Below, piece by piece: positions 25,018 to 33,854 of a stretch of 64,000 bases of DNA. This DNA is from Micromonospora sp. U21. Lineage in GTDB: Bacteria; Actinomycetota; Actinomycetes; Mycobacteriales; Micromonosporaceae. The notes beneath the pieces were generated by a model that saw only the letters and a list, made by a program, of their open reading frames with translations, did not search any database and had not been told where the DNA came from. Where the stretch lies: NCBI RefSeq assembly GCF_018070045.1, contig NZ_JAGPYK010000013.1, forward strand, positions 109,208 to 173,207, given 5' to 3'. A program made the translations under genes and the position numbers. Every line of letters begins with the position of its first letter. Positions within the stretch are counted from its first letter, which is position 1.

Positions 25018-25887
25018 GTGACGCGGGTCAACTCGACCGCCCGGGCAGCGGGAATCGTGACGTTGGTGGCGGCGGCCCTGCTCGGCTCGGCGTACGTGCT
25101 GGGCCGCAGTCTCGTCCCCGACCAGCCCCAGCGGCAGGCCACCGGGGTCACCACGAACGCCGACGGACCGCACTACGCCGACCAACCCACCGGCGACGAG
25201 CCGAGCGGAGCCCCGACCGCAGGTCCCAGTGGCGGCCCCACCGAGGCCGGTCAGGACGGGTCGGGGCGGGACGCGCAGGGTGACCGGCTGTTCGGCGCGC
25301 ACTCCACCACCGGCAACGCGCGGCTCGCGCTGACCTTCGACGACGGGCCGGACCCGCGCTACACCCCACAGGTCCTCGCCACGCTGCGCGAGTTCGACGT
25401 CAAGGCCACGTTCTGCGTGGTGGGCGAGAACGCTCAGTACCATCCCGACCTGATTCAGGCGATCGTGGCCGACGGGCACACCCTGTGCAACCACTCCTGG
25501 CACCACGATGTCACGCTGGGCAACCGGTCGGCGGACATGATCCGTGCTGACCTGTTGCGGACCAACGAGGCGATCCGGGCAGCGGTGCCGGACGCGCCGA
25601 TCGTCTGGTACCGCCAGCCCGGCGGCGCCTGGACCTACCCCGTGGTGTCGGTGGCGCAGCAGCTCGGCATGACTCCGCTGCACTGGTCGGTGGACCCGTC
25701 CGACTGGGAGGCACCCGGTGCCGGCAAGATCGCCGCGTCGGTCATCACCCAGGTCGAACCGGGCTCGGTGGTGCTGCTCCACGACGCTGGTGGAGAACGG
25801 CAGGGCACGGTGGACGCACTGCGCCGGATCCTGCCCGACCTGACCCAGCGGTTCGAGCTGGAGGCGCTGCCCGCCGATCCGACGTGA
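25018..25887 (+). CDS. Secreted or membrane-anchored polysaccharide deacetylase (NodB fold)
   Basis: 289 aa. Signal anchor at about 10-30, a Pro/Gly/Thr-rich linker (35-95), then the NodB domain: TFDDGPD (106-112) and the metal pair H159-x3-H163 in NHSWHHD, later RQPGGAW and LHWSVDPSDW and VLLHDAGG. It should remove acetyl groups from peptidoglycan or related sugars outside the cell. GTG 25018 follows GGCGGAAG at 25006-25014. Upstream 24864-25017 holds no gene. Confidence 0.88.
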   Translation: MTRVNSTARAAGIVTLVAAALLGSAYVLGRSLVPDQPQRQATGVTTNADGPHYADQPTGDEPSGAPTAGPSGGPTEAGQDGSGRDAQGDRLFGAHSTTGNARLALTFDDGPDPRYTPQVLATLREFDVKATFCVVGENAQYHPDLIQAIVADGHTLCNHSWHHDVTLGNRSADMIRADLLRTNEAIRAAVPDAPIVWYRQPGGAWTYPVVSVAQQLGMTPLHWSVDPSDWEAPGAGKIAASVITQVEPGSVVLLHDAGGERQGTVDALRRILPDLTQRFELEALPADPT

Positions 25888-25950
25888 GCCGGCCCCGCAC
25901 CGCGGCCGGGGTCCCGGCGGCCCGCCGTTCCCTGCGGCTACGGTGACGGG

Positions 25951-26877
25951 ATGAGCAGCGCCGAGGCGACCAGCGACCAGGTGACCCGGACCGACCGACC
26001 GACTCCGGCGGAGATCGCCGACGTGTTGGCTCTGGCCCGATTCGCGGGCGACACCGACGGCGCGGACCCGCTCGACGAGCACGTCCTGCTCCGGCTGCGC
26101 GACCCGGACGCCCCGGCCGTGCACCTGATCGCCCGCGGCGACGACGGCGTGCTCACCGGGTACGCGCACCTGGACACCTCCGACCCGGTGGGCGGGATCG
26201 GGGTGGAGTTGGTGGTACACCCCGCGTACCGGCGGCGGGGCACCGGACGGGCACTGGCCCGGGGCGTGCTCGCCTCTGCCACCGGGCCCCTGCGGGCCTG
26301 GGCGCACGGTGACCACCCCTCGGCCGCCGCGCTCGCGGTCGACCTCGGGTTCACCCGTGCCCGGGTGCTCTGGCAGCTGCGCCGGCCACTGGCCGCCCCG
26401 CTTGCGGAGCCGCGACTGCCCGACGGGGTGGTGCTGCGCCCGTTCCGGCCGGGGGTCGACGACGCCGCCTGGCTGGCCCTCAACGTGCGGGCCTTCGCCG
26501 AGCACCCCGAGCAGGGTCGGTGGACGTCGGACGACCTGCGGGTCCGGCTCACGGAGCCGTGGTTCGACCCGGCCGGCTTCCTGCTCGCCGAGGAGACCGC
26601 CACCGGCCGGCTGCTCGGCTTCCACTGGACCAAGGTGCACGAGCGCCCGGGGTCGGCCCGGATCGGCGAGGTGTACGTGCTCGGCGTGGAGCCGACCGCG
26701 CACGGTGGTGGGCTCGGCCGGGCGCTCACCACCGCCGGGCTGGCGTACCTGCGGGACCGGCGCGGGCTGGACCGGGTGATGCTCTACGTGGACGAGTCGA
26801 ACACCGGTGCGGTCGCGCTCTACGAGCGGATCGGCTTCGCCCGCTGGTCCGCGCACATCAACTACCACCTCGGCTGA
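25951..26877 (+). CDS. mshD: Mycothiol synthase
   Basis: 308 aa with two GNAT domains. Family marks include VVHPAYRRRGTGRAL (N-terminal acetyl-CoA site), AFAEHPEQGRW in the linker, and LGVEPTAHGGGLGRAL with YVDESNTGAVALYERIGF in the C-terminal catalytic domain. MshD acetylates Cys-GlcN-Ins, the last step to mycothiol, the main thiol of actinobacteria. Leaderless start: TACGGT (25939-25944) is 6 nt before ATG. Position next to glnR and phosphate genes matches M. tuberculosis Rv0819. Confidence 0.92.
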   Translation: MSSAEATSDQVTRTDRPTPAEIADVLALARFAGDTDGADPLDEHVLLRLRDPDAPAVHLIARGDDGVLTGYAHLDTSDPVGGIGVELVVHPAYRRRGTGRALARGVLASATGPLRAWAHGDHPSAAALAVDLGFTRARVLWQLRRPLAAPLAEPRLPDGVVLRPFRPGVDDAAWLALNVRAFAEHPEQGRWTSDDLRVRLTEPWFDPAGFLLAEETATGRLLGFHWTKVHERPGSARIGEVYVLGVEPTAHGGGLGRALTTAGLAYLRDRRGLDRVMLYVDESNTGAVALYERIGFARWSAHINYHLG

Positions 26878-26981
26878 CCGGCGGTCGCCGCCGCGGCCGG
26901 GTCACCGGCGGGTAACGACCGAGCGTCGGCGGGATAACACCCTACCGGAAACATGCCCATACATCCGACAGGCGTACCCGG

Positions 26982-27058
26982 GTTCACTTAACGGACAACT
27001 CACCCTCAGCGAGCAGTCACCTCAAGGGCCGTACGTGTTCACCTCGCGTTCACTCGCG
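26982..27058 (+). promoter_or_regulatory. PHO box region upstream of pstS
   Basis: Two adjacent 11-bp units GTTCACCTCGC (27037-27047) and GTTCACTCGCG (27048-27058) match the direct-repeat PHO box described for Streptomyces PhoP. A weaker candidate, GTTCACTTAAC followed by GGACAACTCAC, lies at 26982-27003. Distance to pstS is about 110 bp, so the transcript has a leader. The 290-bp gap 26878-27168 holds no gene. Confidence 0.8.
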
Positions 27059-27168
27059 ACCGGCGAACCGGCTACCTGGCACTTCTAACTTTCGTATCAG
27101 CCGGTCAGTGCCGGTTCTCGGCCCCTGGGATCGGGGCGCCAAGTCAGACGCGAAGGGAAACCCCTCAG

Positions 27169-28275
27169 GTGAAGCTCCAGCGGTACGGCACTCTTGCCTG
27201 CCTCGCTCTCGCCGCGACGCTCGGCCTCAGTGCATGCGGCTCGGACAACAACGAGCCCGCCACCGGCGCCAGCGCCTCCGGCTCGGCCGCCGCGGTCGAC
27301 TGCGCCACCGGCACGCTGAACACCCAGGGCTCGTCCGCCCAGAAGAACGCCATGGACGAGTGGATCAAGGCGTACCAGCAGAAGTGCTCCGGCGCCAAGA
27401 TCAATTACGAGCCCTCCGGCTCGGGCGCCGGCATCCAGGCCTTCATCGCCGGCACCGCCGACTTCGCCGGCTCCGACTCCGCGCTCAAGCCGGAGGAGCA
27501 GCCGCAGGCGGACGCCAAGTGCGTCGACGGCAAGGCCATCCACCTGCCGATGGTGATCGGCCCGGTGGCCATCGCCTACAACCTCGACGGCGTGGACAAC
27601 CTCCAGCTCAAGCCGACCACCCTGGCGAAGATCTTCGCCGGCAAGGCGACCAAGTGGGACGACGCGGCGATCAAGGCCGACAACCCGGACGCCAAGCTGC
27701 CGTCGACCGCGATCAACGCGGTGCACCGCTCGGACTCGTCCGGCACGACCGACAACTTCACCAACTACCTCAGCAAGACCGCTGAGACCGACTGGACCTT
27801 CGGCAAGGCCAAGGAGTGGAAGGCCCCGGGCGGTACCGGTGCCGCCAAGTCCGACGGCGTGGCGAGCGCGATCAAGGGCCAGGCCGGCACCATCGGCTAC
27901 GTCGAGTGGTCGTACGCCGAGAACGGCGGCCTGAAGATGGCCAAGGTCGGTAACGGCAACGGCGAGTTCGCCGCGCTGACCGCCGAGTCCGCTGGCAAGA
28001 CCATCGCCGGCGCCAAGGTCGAGGGTCAGGGCGACGACCTGAAGATGTCGATCGACTACAACACCAAGGAGGCCGGGGCCTACCCGATCGTCCTGGCGAC
28101 CTACGAGATCGTCTGCGGCAAGGGTCTCGCCGCCGACAAGCTGCCGCTGGTCAAGGGCTTCCTCGCCCACGCCGCCAGCGCCGAGGGCCAGGCGGCTCTG
28201 ACCGAGCTGGGCTACGCGCCGCTGCCGGAGACGGTCCGCACCAAGGTCGAGGCCGCGGTCAAGAACCTCTCCTGA
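27169..28275 (+). CDS. pstS: Phosphate ABC transporter substrate-binding lipoprotein
   Basis: 368 aa. Lipoprotein signal peptide with lipobox LSAC (Cys at 23), followed by a Ser/Ala-rich spacer and the PstS fold. Phosphate-binding features visible: TQGSSAQKN, PSGSGAG, and HRSDSSGTTDNF. Codon usage is more biased than in neighbours (AAG for Lys, GAC for Asp), as expected for high expression. First gene of pstSCAB, downstream of the PHO box. Confidence 0.95.
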   Translation: MKLQRYGTLACLALAATLGLSACGSDNNEPATGASASGSAAAVDCATGTLNTQGSSAQKNAMDEWIKAYQQKCSGAKINYEPSGSGAGIQAFIAGTADFAGSDSALKPEEQPQADAKCVDGKAIHLPMVIGPVAIAYNLDGVDNLQLKPTTLAKIFAGKATKWDDAAIKADNPDAKLPSTAINAVHRSDSSGTTDNFTNYLSKTAETDWTFGKAKEWKAPGGTGAAKSDGVASAIKGQAGTIGYVEWSYAENGGLKMAKVGNGNGEFAALTAESAGKTIAGAKVEGQGDDLKMSIDYNTKEAGAYPIVLATYEIVCGKGLAADKLPLVKGFLAHAASAEGQAALTELGYAPLPETVRTKVEAAVKNLS

Positions 28276-28312
28276 CCAAGACACCACTTCCGCAATCGAA
28301 TCGAGCGAGCAG

Positions 28313-29404
28313 ATGGGTGAAACCCCCCACCGCTCGGCCGACGCCGGCACCGGCGGGACCCGCGTGACCGAGAGTCACGAGTGGCCCGCCGGTGCCTCGG
28401 CGCGTGTGGCCGAAGCACCAGTCAGCACCCGTACCCCGGGCGGCACCGGGCTGGGCGGCGGCGGCGCGCTGCCCCGATCCCGCAAGTTCGGCGCCGAGCG
28501 GGCCTTCCGCGGCCTCACCCTGGCCGCCGGCACCGCCGTCCTGGTCATCATCGCGGCGATCGCGGTCTTCCTGGTCGCCAAGGCGACGCCGGCCCTGCGC
28601 GCCAACACGGAGAACTTCTGGACCTTCGAGGGCTGGTTCCCCAACGACGCCGAACCGAAGTTCGGCATCGGCGCGCTCGCCTTCGGCACGGTGCTCACCG
28701 CCGCCCTCGCACTGCTGGTGGCGGTGCCGATCGCCCTGGGCATCGCGCTCTACCTCTCGCACTACGCGCCGCGCCGGTTGGGCACCACACTCGGCTTTCT
28801 GATCGACCTGCTCGCCGCCGTCCCCAGCGTGGTCTTCGGTCTGTGGGGCCGGGAGGTCTTCCTGAAGCCGGTGCAGGACCTGTCCGTCTGGCTGAACAAG
28901 TACTTCAGCTGGATCCCGCTGTTCGGCGGCGACGGTCCGTTCGGCAAGTCGATCCTGCTCGGCTCGCTCGTACTGGCGATCATGGTGCTGCCGATCATCA
29001 CCTCGCTCTCCCGCGAGGTGTTCCTGCAGACCCCGACCGCCAACGAGGAGGCCGCCCTCGCCCTCGGCGCGACCCAGTGGGAGACGATCCGCACCGCGGT
29101 GCTGCCCTACGGACGGCCCGGCATCATCGCCGCGGTGATGCTCGGCCTGGGTCGCGCGCTCGGCGAGACCATCGCGCTGGCGATGACCCTCGGCATCACC
29201 TTCGGCATCTCGTTCAACCTCATCGAGAACGGCGGCAACAGCATCGCCGCCAACATCGCCAACACGTTCGGCGAGGCGAACGAGACCGGGCGGGGCGCCC
29301 TGATCGCCTCCGGCCTGGTGCTCTTCGCGATCACGCTGATCGTCAACATCACCGCGCGCGTGATCATCTATCGCCGCCGGGAGTTCACGGAGTCGGCCGC
29401 ATGA
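28313..29404 (+). CDS. pstC: Phosphate ABC transporter permease PstC
   Basis: 363 aa. A 55-residue Gly/Thr-rich cytoplasmic extension precedes six membrane helices. The permease loop is EEAALALGATQWETIRTAVL followed by GRALGETIALAMTLG, typical of PstC. It partners PstA; overlap with pstA is 4 nt (ATGA 29401-29404). No strong ribosome site is visible ahead of ATG 28313; GAGCGAG at 28304-28310 is the best. Confidence 0.95.
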   Translation: MGETPHRSADAGTGGTRVTESHEWPAGASARVAEAPVSTRTPGGTGLGGGGALPRSRKFGAERAFRGLTLAAGTAVLVIIAAIAVFLVAKATPALRANTENFWTFEGWFPNDAEPKFGIGALAFGTVLTAALALLVAVPIALGIALYLSHYAPRRLGTTLGFLIDLLAAVPSVVFGLWGREVFLKPVQDLSVWLNKYFSWIPLFGGDGPFGKSILLGSLVLAIMVLPIITSLSREVFLQTPTANEEAALALGATQWETIRTAVLPYGRPGIIAAVMLGLGRALGETIALAMTLGITFGISFNLIENGGNSIAANIANTFGEANETGRGALIASGLVLFAITLIVNITARVIIYRRREFTESAA

Positions 29405-30489
29405 GCACCACCGTCACCTCCCACCGCCCCCGCCCACCGGCCGAGCCCACCTCGCTGCGGGCCCGGAGGCTGCCCGCGTACACCGCGCCGGCCGTCGCCG
29501 TGGCGGCCCTGGCGCTCGCGGCCGCGATCGTCTACGGCGCCGGCATCGGCGGCCCGGTCCTCGTGGTGGTCCTGGGCGCGGTGCTCTACCTGGCCGGGCT
29601 CTTCGCCGCCGCCAACGCCGTCGAAGGGCGGCGGTCGGCCCGCAACCGCACCTGGAGCGCGCTGATCCACTCCGCGTTCGTACTGGCCGTGCTGCCGCTC
29701 GCGTCGGTGGTCTGGACGCTGTTCAGCAAGGGCGCCGAACGGCTGGACGTGAACTTCTTCCAGACCTCGATGAACAACATCGGGGCCCGCGACCCCGAGG
29801 GCGGCGCGTACCACGCGATCGTCGGCACGCTCGAACAGGTCGGCATCGCCACCCTGATCACCGTGCCGCTCGGCATCCTCTGCGCCATCTACATCGTCGA
29901 GTACGGCCGAGGCCGGTTCGCCTTCGCGATCCGGTTCTTCGTCGACGTGATGACCGGCATCCCGTCGATCGTCACCGGCCTGTTCGTGCTGGCGTTCTGG
30001 GTGCTGATCGTGTCGCCGTGGTTCAACGACGGCCGGCCGGGCTTCTCCGGCTTCGCCGCCGCGCTGGCCCTCGCGGTACTCATGCTGCCCACCATCGTCC
30101 GGTCCACCGAGGAGATGCTGCGCCTCGTCCCGGCACCGCTGCGCGAGGGCGCCTACGCACTCGGCGTACCCAAGTGGAAGACCATCCTGCGGGTGGTGCT
30201 GCCGACCGCACTGCCCGGCATCGTCACCGGCGTCATGCTCGCCATCGCCCGCGCGGCCGGCGAGACCGCACCGGTGCTGCTGGTCGCCGGTGGCGGCGCC
30301 GCGATCAACACCAACCCGTTCGAGAACAACCAGTCGTCGCTGGCCCTCTTCGTCTACCAGCAGGCCGGTGACGCGTCGAGGTACGCGCCGGCACGGGCGT
30401 GGACCGCGGCACTCACCCTGGTCACCCTCGTGCTGATCCTGACGATCGCGGCGAAGCTGCTGGCCCGCCGTAACCGGCTCAGCCGATGA
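29401..30489 (+). CDS. pstA: Phosphate ABC transporter permease PstA
   Basis: 362 aa. Two or three extra N-terminal helices before the canonical six; permease loop LREGAYALGVPKWKTILRVV and ARAAGETAPVLLVAGGG are diagnostic for PstA. Translationally coupled to pstC by ATGA. Its last bases overlap the first possible ATG of pstB, but pstB is better started at 30507. Confidence 0.95.
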   Translation: MSTTVTSHRPRPPAEPTSLRARRLPAYTAPAVAVAALALAAAIVYGAGIGGPVLVVVLGAVLYLAGLFAAANAVEGRRSARNRTWSALIHSAFVLAVLPLASVVWTLFSKGAERLDVNFFQTSMNNIGARDPEGGAYHAIVGTLEQVGIATLITVPLGILCAIYIVEYGRGRFAFAIRFFVDVMTGIPSIVTGLFVLAFWVLIVSPWFNDGRPGFSGFAAALALAVLMLPTIVRSTEEMLRLVPAPLREGAYALGVPKWKTILRVVLPTALPGIVTGVMLAIARAAGETAPVLLVAGGGAAINTNPFENNQSSLALFVYQQAGDASRYAPARAWTAALTLVTLVLILTIAAKLLARRNRLSR

Positions 30490-30506
30490 ACCCCGGAGGT
30501 ACCACC

Positions 30507-31283
30507 ATGGCCAAGCGCATCGAAGCCTCGAACGTCACCGCCTACTACGGTGCCTTCAAGGCCATCGAGAACATCAACCTGACCGTCGAGCCGAAGACGG
30601 TCACCGCCCTGATCGGCCCGTCCGGCTGCGGCAAGTCCACCTTCCTGCGGTCGATCAACCGGATGCACGAGGTGCTGCCGGGGGCCCGGGTCGAGGGCAG
30701 CCTCACCATCGACGAGCAGGACATCTACCACCGGGACGTCGACGTCACCGCGGTCCGGCGCACGATCGGCATGGTCTTCCAGCGGCCGAACCCGTTCCCC
30801 ACCATGAGCATCTTCGAGAACGTGGTGGCCGGGCTGAAGCTCAACGGCGTCCGCCGCAAGTCGATCCTGGAGGAGGCGGCCGAGAAGGCGCTGCGCTCGG
30901 CGAACCTGTGGGACGAGGTCAAGGACCGGCTGGGCAAGCCCGGCGCGGGCCTCTCCGGGGGTCAGCAGCAGCGGCTCTGCATCGCCCGGACCATCGCGGT
31001 CGAGCCGCAGGTGGTGCTGATGGACGAGCCCTGCTCGGCCCTGGACCCGATCTCCACGCTGGCCATCGAGGACCTGATGTTCCAGCTCAAGGACAAGTTC
31101 ACGATCATCATCGTGACGCACAACATGCAGCAGGCCGCTCGGGTGTCGGACCGGACCGCCTTCTTCTCCATCGAGAAGACCGGCGACCCGGGCCGGCTGA
31201 TCGAGTACGACAACACCCAGAAGATCTTCAGCAACCCGAGCGTGAAGAAGACCGAGGACTACATCACCGGCCGCTTCGGCTGA
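30507..31283 (+). CDS. pstB: Phosphate ABC transporter ATP-binding protein
   Basis: 258 aa. Walker A GPSGCGKST (about 37-45), Q-loop MVFQRPNPFP, signature LSGGQQQR, Walker B VVLMDEPCSALDP and the His in VTHNMQQA. GPSGCGKST and PNPFP are hallmarks of PstB. GGAGG at 30495-30499 decides for ATG 30507. Last gene of the operon; a phoU is not attached here, but a PhoU-like DUF47 gene sits 3.7 kb away. Confidence 0.96.
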   Translation: MAKRIEASNVTAYYGAFKAIENINLTVEPKTVTALIGPSGCGKSTFLRSINRMHEVLPGARVEGSLTIDEQDIYHRDVDVTAVRRTIGMVFQRPNPFPTMSIFENVVAGLKLNGVRRKSILEEAAEKALRSANLWDEVKDRLGKPGAGLSGGQQQRLCIARTIAVEPQVVLMDEPCSALDPISTLAIEDLMFQLKDKFTIIIVTHNMQQAARVSDRTAFFSIEKTGDPGRLIEYDNTQKIFSNPSVKKTEDYITGRFG

Positions 31284-31301
31284 GCCACCGAACAGTCCGG
31301 A

Positions 31302-31324
31302 AGGGGCGCCGGACCGGCGCCCCT
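31302..31324 (+). terminator. Terminator of pstSCAB
   Basis: Stem AGGGGCGCC (31302-31310) / GGCGCCCCT (31316-31324) with a 5-nt loop, 18 bp after the pstB stop; no T-run. Confidence 0.75.
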
Positions 31325-31363
31325 CCCGCACGCCCCGCCCCGCCCGCCCCCGCCAACGCCCCA

Positions 31364-31437
31364 CACGCGTCGATCTAGGGCAGGTTGCTGTGCTCAAAGA
31401 TCGACTCGCAGCAACGTGCCCTAGATCGACGCGCGTG
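31364..31437. repeat. Imperfect long inverted repeat element
   Basis: Left arm 31364-31390 and right arm 31409-31437 are complementary except for one mismatch and a 2-base gap; the core is GTCGATCTAGGGCA with GGTTGCTG. The 18-nt loop includes another AAAGATCGAC, so the GATCGA unit occurs three times. It lies between the convergent pst operon and the NUDIX gene. It is not needed as a terminator because another hairpin is already present for pst. Confidence 0.7.
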
Positions 31438-31462
31438 GAGAGAGGGCGGCGACGGCGTTACG

Positions 31463-32296
31463 TCAGCCGAGGACGAAGCGGGGCTCGCCGTCGGGCGGCA
31501 GGTCCAGGCGGGGGGTCACGGGGGTGGCCGCGTCCCGGTCGGCCGACGCCTGTGCCACCCCGGCCAGGTCGCCGGCCGCCGCCACCTGGGCCAGCGTGAC
31601 GAGGGTCGGCGGCAGCATGGTCAGCTCGCCCGCCTCGGCCCGGGCCAGCGCGTCCGCCGGGCGGATCCACAGGGTGTGGTCGGCCTCTCCGGAAACGTCC
31701 CGGGTCCGCTGGCCCGCCGGCAGCAGGGCGACGAAGAAGTACGTGTCGAAGCGGCGCGGCTCGAACTCCGGGGTGATCCACCGGCTCCACGGCAGCAGCA
31801 GGTCCGACCGCAGCGTCAGCCCCCGGCCGGCGAGCAGTGCCGCGAAGCCCAGCCGGCGCCCCTCCAGATCCTGCCGGGCCGCCTCCCAGTCATCGCCGCT
31901 CACGTCGCCCACCACGGTCGTCCGGTCCGGGCCGGCGAGCAGCACGCCGGCCTCCTCGAAGACCTCCCGGGCGGCCGCGCAGACCACCGCCTGGGCGGCG
32001 TCCGGGGCCACCCCGAGCCGCCCCGCCCACTCACCCGGTGCCGGGCCGGCCCAGTCCAGATGTGCGGCGGAGTCGGAGCGGTCCACGCCGCCCCCGGGAA
32101 AGGCGTACATCCCGCCGAAGGTCATCGCGGCGACCCGGCGGATGACGTACACCTCGAAGTCAGCGCCGGTTGGGCGGAGCAGCAGCACAGTGGCCGCGAC
32201 CCGGGGCACCGCCGGCAGGCCGCCCTCTTCCCGGAACCGGCGGGCGTGCTCGACCAGGGCGGCCGGGGCGGCGAAGCCGTCGCTGTCGATCGTCAT
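31463..32296 (-). CDS. NUDIX hydrolase (NUDT19-like, split Nudix box)
   Basis: 277 aa. The Nudix box is interrupted: FPGGGVDRSDS at about 67-77 is separated by some 35 residues from AAAREVFEEAGVLL. This split form is seen in the NUDT7/19 group that hydrolyses CoA derivatives (family knowledge); substrate here unproven. ATG 32296 has TAGGCT (32303-32308) 6 nt upstream, a leaderless start. Confidence 0.85.
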   Translation of the reverse strand: MTIDSDGFAAPAALVEHARRFREEGGLPAVPRVAATVLLLRPTGADFEVYVIRRVAAMTFGGMYAFPGGGVDRSDSAAHLDWAGPAPGEWAGRLGVAPDAAQAVVCAAAREVFEEAGVLLAGPDRTTVVGDVSGDDWEAARQDLEGRRLGFAALLAGRGLTLRSDLLLPWSRWITPEFEPRRFDTYFFVALLPAGQRTRDVSGEADHTLWIRPADALARAEAGELTMLPPTLVTLAQVAAAGDLAGVAQASADRDAATPVTPRLDLPPDGEPRFVLG

Positions 32297-32398
32297 GCCG
32301 CGAGCCTAGTTCCCGCACCGGGCGGCGGTGTCCCGGCGGATGGGCCGGCCGGTGGACCGGGCACGGGGTGGTTCAGCTGGCTCGGTTAGCGTGCCGAC

Positions 32399-33367
32399 AT
32401 GACTCGTTGGGGCATCCTGGCCACCGGCCACATCGCCAGCCGTTTCGCCGAAGACCTCCGGCTGGTGCCGGACGCCGAACTGGTCGCGGTCGGCTCCCGT
32501 GCCGCGGACAGCGCGCAGCGCTTCGCCGACAAGCACGGCGCGAAGCGCGCCTACGCCTCCTGGGTAGAGCTGGCCGCGGATCCGGAGGTCGACGTGATCT
32601 ACGTGGCCACACCGCACGCCGCGCACTACGAGGCGGCGATGACCTGCCTGACTGCCGGCCGACCGGTGCTGCTGGAGAAGCCGTTCACTCTCGACCTGGC
32701 CAGCAGCACCGAGCTGGTGGACACCGCCCGCGCCGCCGGGGTCTTCCTGATGGAGGCGATGTGGATGCGGACCAACCCACTCATCCTCCGGGCGGCCGAG
32801 CTGATCGCGGAGGGCGCGATCGGCACGGTGAGCAGCATCCGGGCCGACTTCGGGGTGTCCGGGCCCTTCCCGCCGGAGCACCGGATGCGGGCCCTGGCGC
32901 TGGGCGGAGGCGCCCTGCTCGACCTGGGTGTCTACCCGGTCAGCCTGGCCCATTTGCTGCTCGGCATGCCGCAGCACATCCGGTCCTGGGCGCAGCTCGG
33001 CCCGGAGGGGGTGGACGAGAACACCGGCATCCTGTTCGGCTACGACACCGGCGCGCTGGCCACCCTGAGCTGCGGCATGGTCGGCTCGAGCGGGCTGTCC
33101 GCCTCGATCACCGGCAGCACCGGCCGGATCGACCTGCCGGAGCCGTTCTTCCGGCCGGGTTCGCTGACCCTGCACCGGGACGGCGCGGAGCCGGAGACGA
33201 TCACCGCCGACATGGCCGGCAAAGGTTACCAGTACGAGGCGATCGAGGTGCAGCGCTGCCTGGCGGCCGGGCTGACCGAGAGCCCGCTGGTGCCGCACAC
33301 CGTCACCCTCGAGGTCATGGCCCTGCTGGACGCGGTACGCGAGCAGATCGGCGTGCGGTACGCCTGA
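32399..33367 (+). CDS. Gfo/Idh/MocA family oxidoreductase
   Basis: 322 aa. N-terminal Rossmann domain (WGILATGHIASRFAEDL, VAVGSRAADSAQRFA), the family EKP motif in VLLEKPFTLD (about 97-106) and a C-terminal sugar-binding domain with GGALLDLGVYPV carrying the catalytic-region Asp/Tyr. Close in style to dihydrodiol/1,5-anhydrofructose reductase-like members. Leaderless: TAGCGT (32387-32392) is 6 nt before ATG. Confidence 0.88.
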   Translation: MTRWGILATGHIASRFAEDLRLVPDAELVAVGSRAADSAQRFADKHGAKRAYASWVELAADPEVDVIYVATPHAAHYEAAMTCLTAGRPVLLEKPFTLDLASSTELVDTARAAGVFLMEAMWMRTNPLILRAAELIAEGAIGTVSSIRADFGVSGPFPPEHRMRALALGGGALLDLGVYPVSLAHLLLGMPQHIRSWAQLGPEGVDENTGILFGYDTGALATLSCGMVGSSGLSASITGSTGRIDLPEPFFRPGSLTLHRDGAEPETITADMAGKGYQYEAIEVQRCLAAGLTESPLVPHTVTLEVMALLDAVREQIGVRYA

Positions 33368-33854
33368 CTGGTGGCCCAGACCGCCGCGGATGCGCGGCGG
33401 GTCGGGGTTTGGACGGGCGGCGCCCAGCAGCCGACCAGATCGGCGAAGGCGAGGACCAGCAGGCCGGGCGCCGACCGGGGCGTCACAGGTAAGTCTTATC
33501 CCCATATCGGCGGTGTATGGATTGTGGGCTGGATTCCCCGGAGCGAAGTGCAGTCGGCGAGTGATCATCTGGACGAGGTGGCACCGCCGGGGTGCGAGGT
33601 AGCAGCCTGAAAACGGTGGGTCGTTTGCTTCTCCCAGGCGACTCTCCCGTCCGCGCGGCGCCGGAGCCGCCGCAGCGTAGGAGGGGACAGCAGTGGCCTC
33701 GGAATTTCCTGCGCGAGCGGACCGCATATCCCGTGTGGGGACGTAGGTCGAGCGACTCCCCGCAAAGTTCCGGGGGTGCGCCGTGGCTGGGTACATGACT
33801 GACGGTCCCGATTATCGCGATGGAGTGGTGTCCACCGGCCGGAAGGGATTCGAG
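33368..33854. other. Long gene-free interval, possible structured RNA
   Basis: No convincing protein gene. It has lower GC patches (33485-33540), several local stems, for example GGGGA (33737-33741) with TCCCC (33757-33761) enclosing GTCG-AG-CGAC, and CGCAAAG followed by GGCTGGGTAC near 33762-33796, which faintly recalls the 3' half of GEMM (cyclic-dinucleotide) riboswitches. A 17-codon ORF with a strong AGGAGGGG site starts at GTG 33693. No downstream rightward gene exists, so any RNA would stand alone. Confidence 0.35.

Noticed and set aside
32306..33796. 496-codon minus-strand frame over the MocA-family gene and the following gap
   Set aside because: Antisense shadow running on into non-coding DNA. 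The plus-strand gene has a clear family match and promoter.
33640..33800. ydaO (c-di-AMP), cobalamin, RNase P, tmRNA or SRP RNA
   Set aside because: None of the conserved strings I know for these RNAs is present; only a weak partial likeness to GEMM remains.
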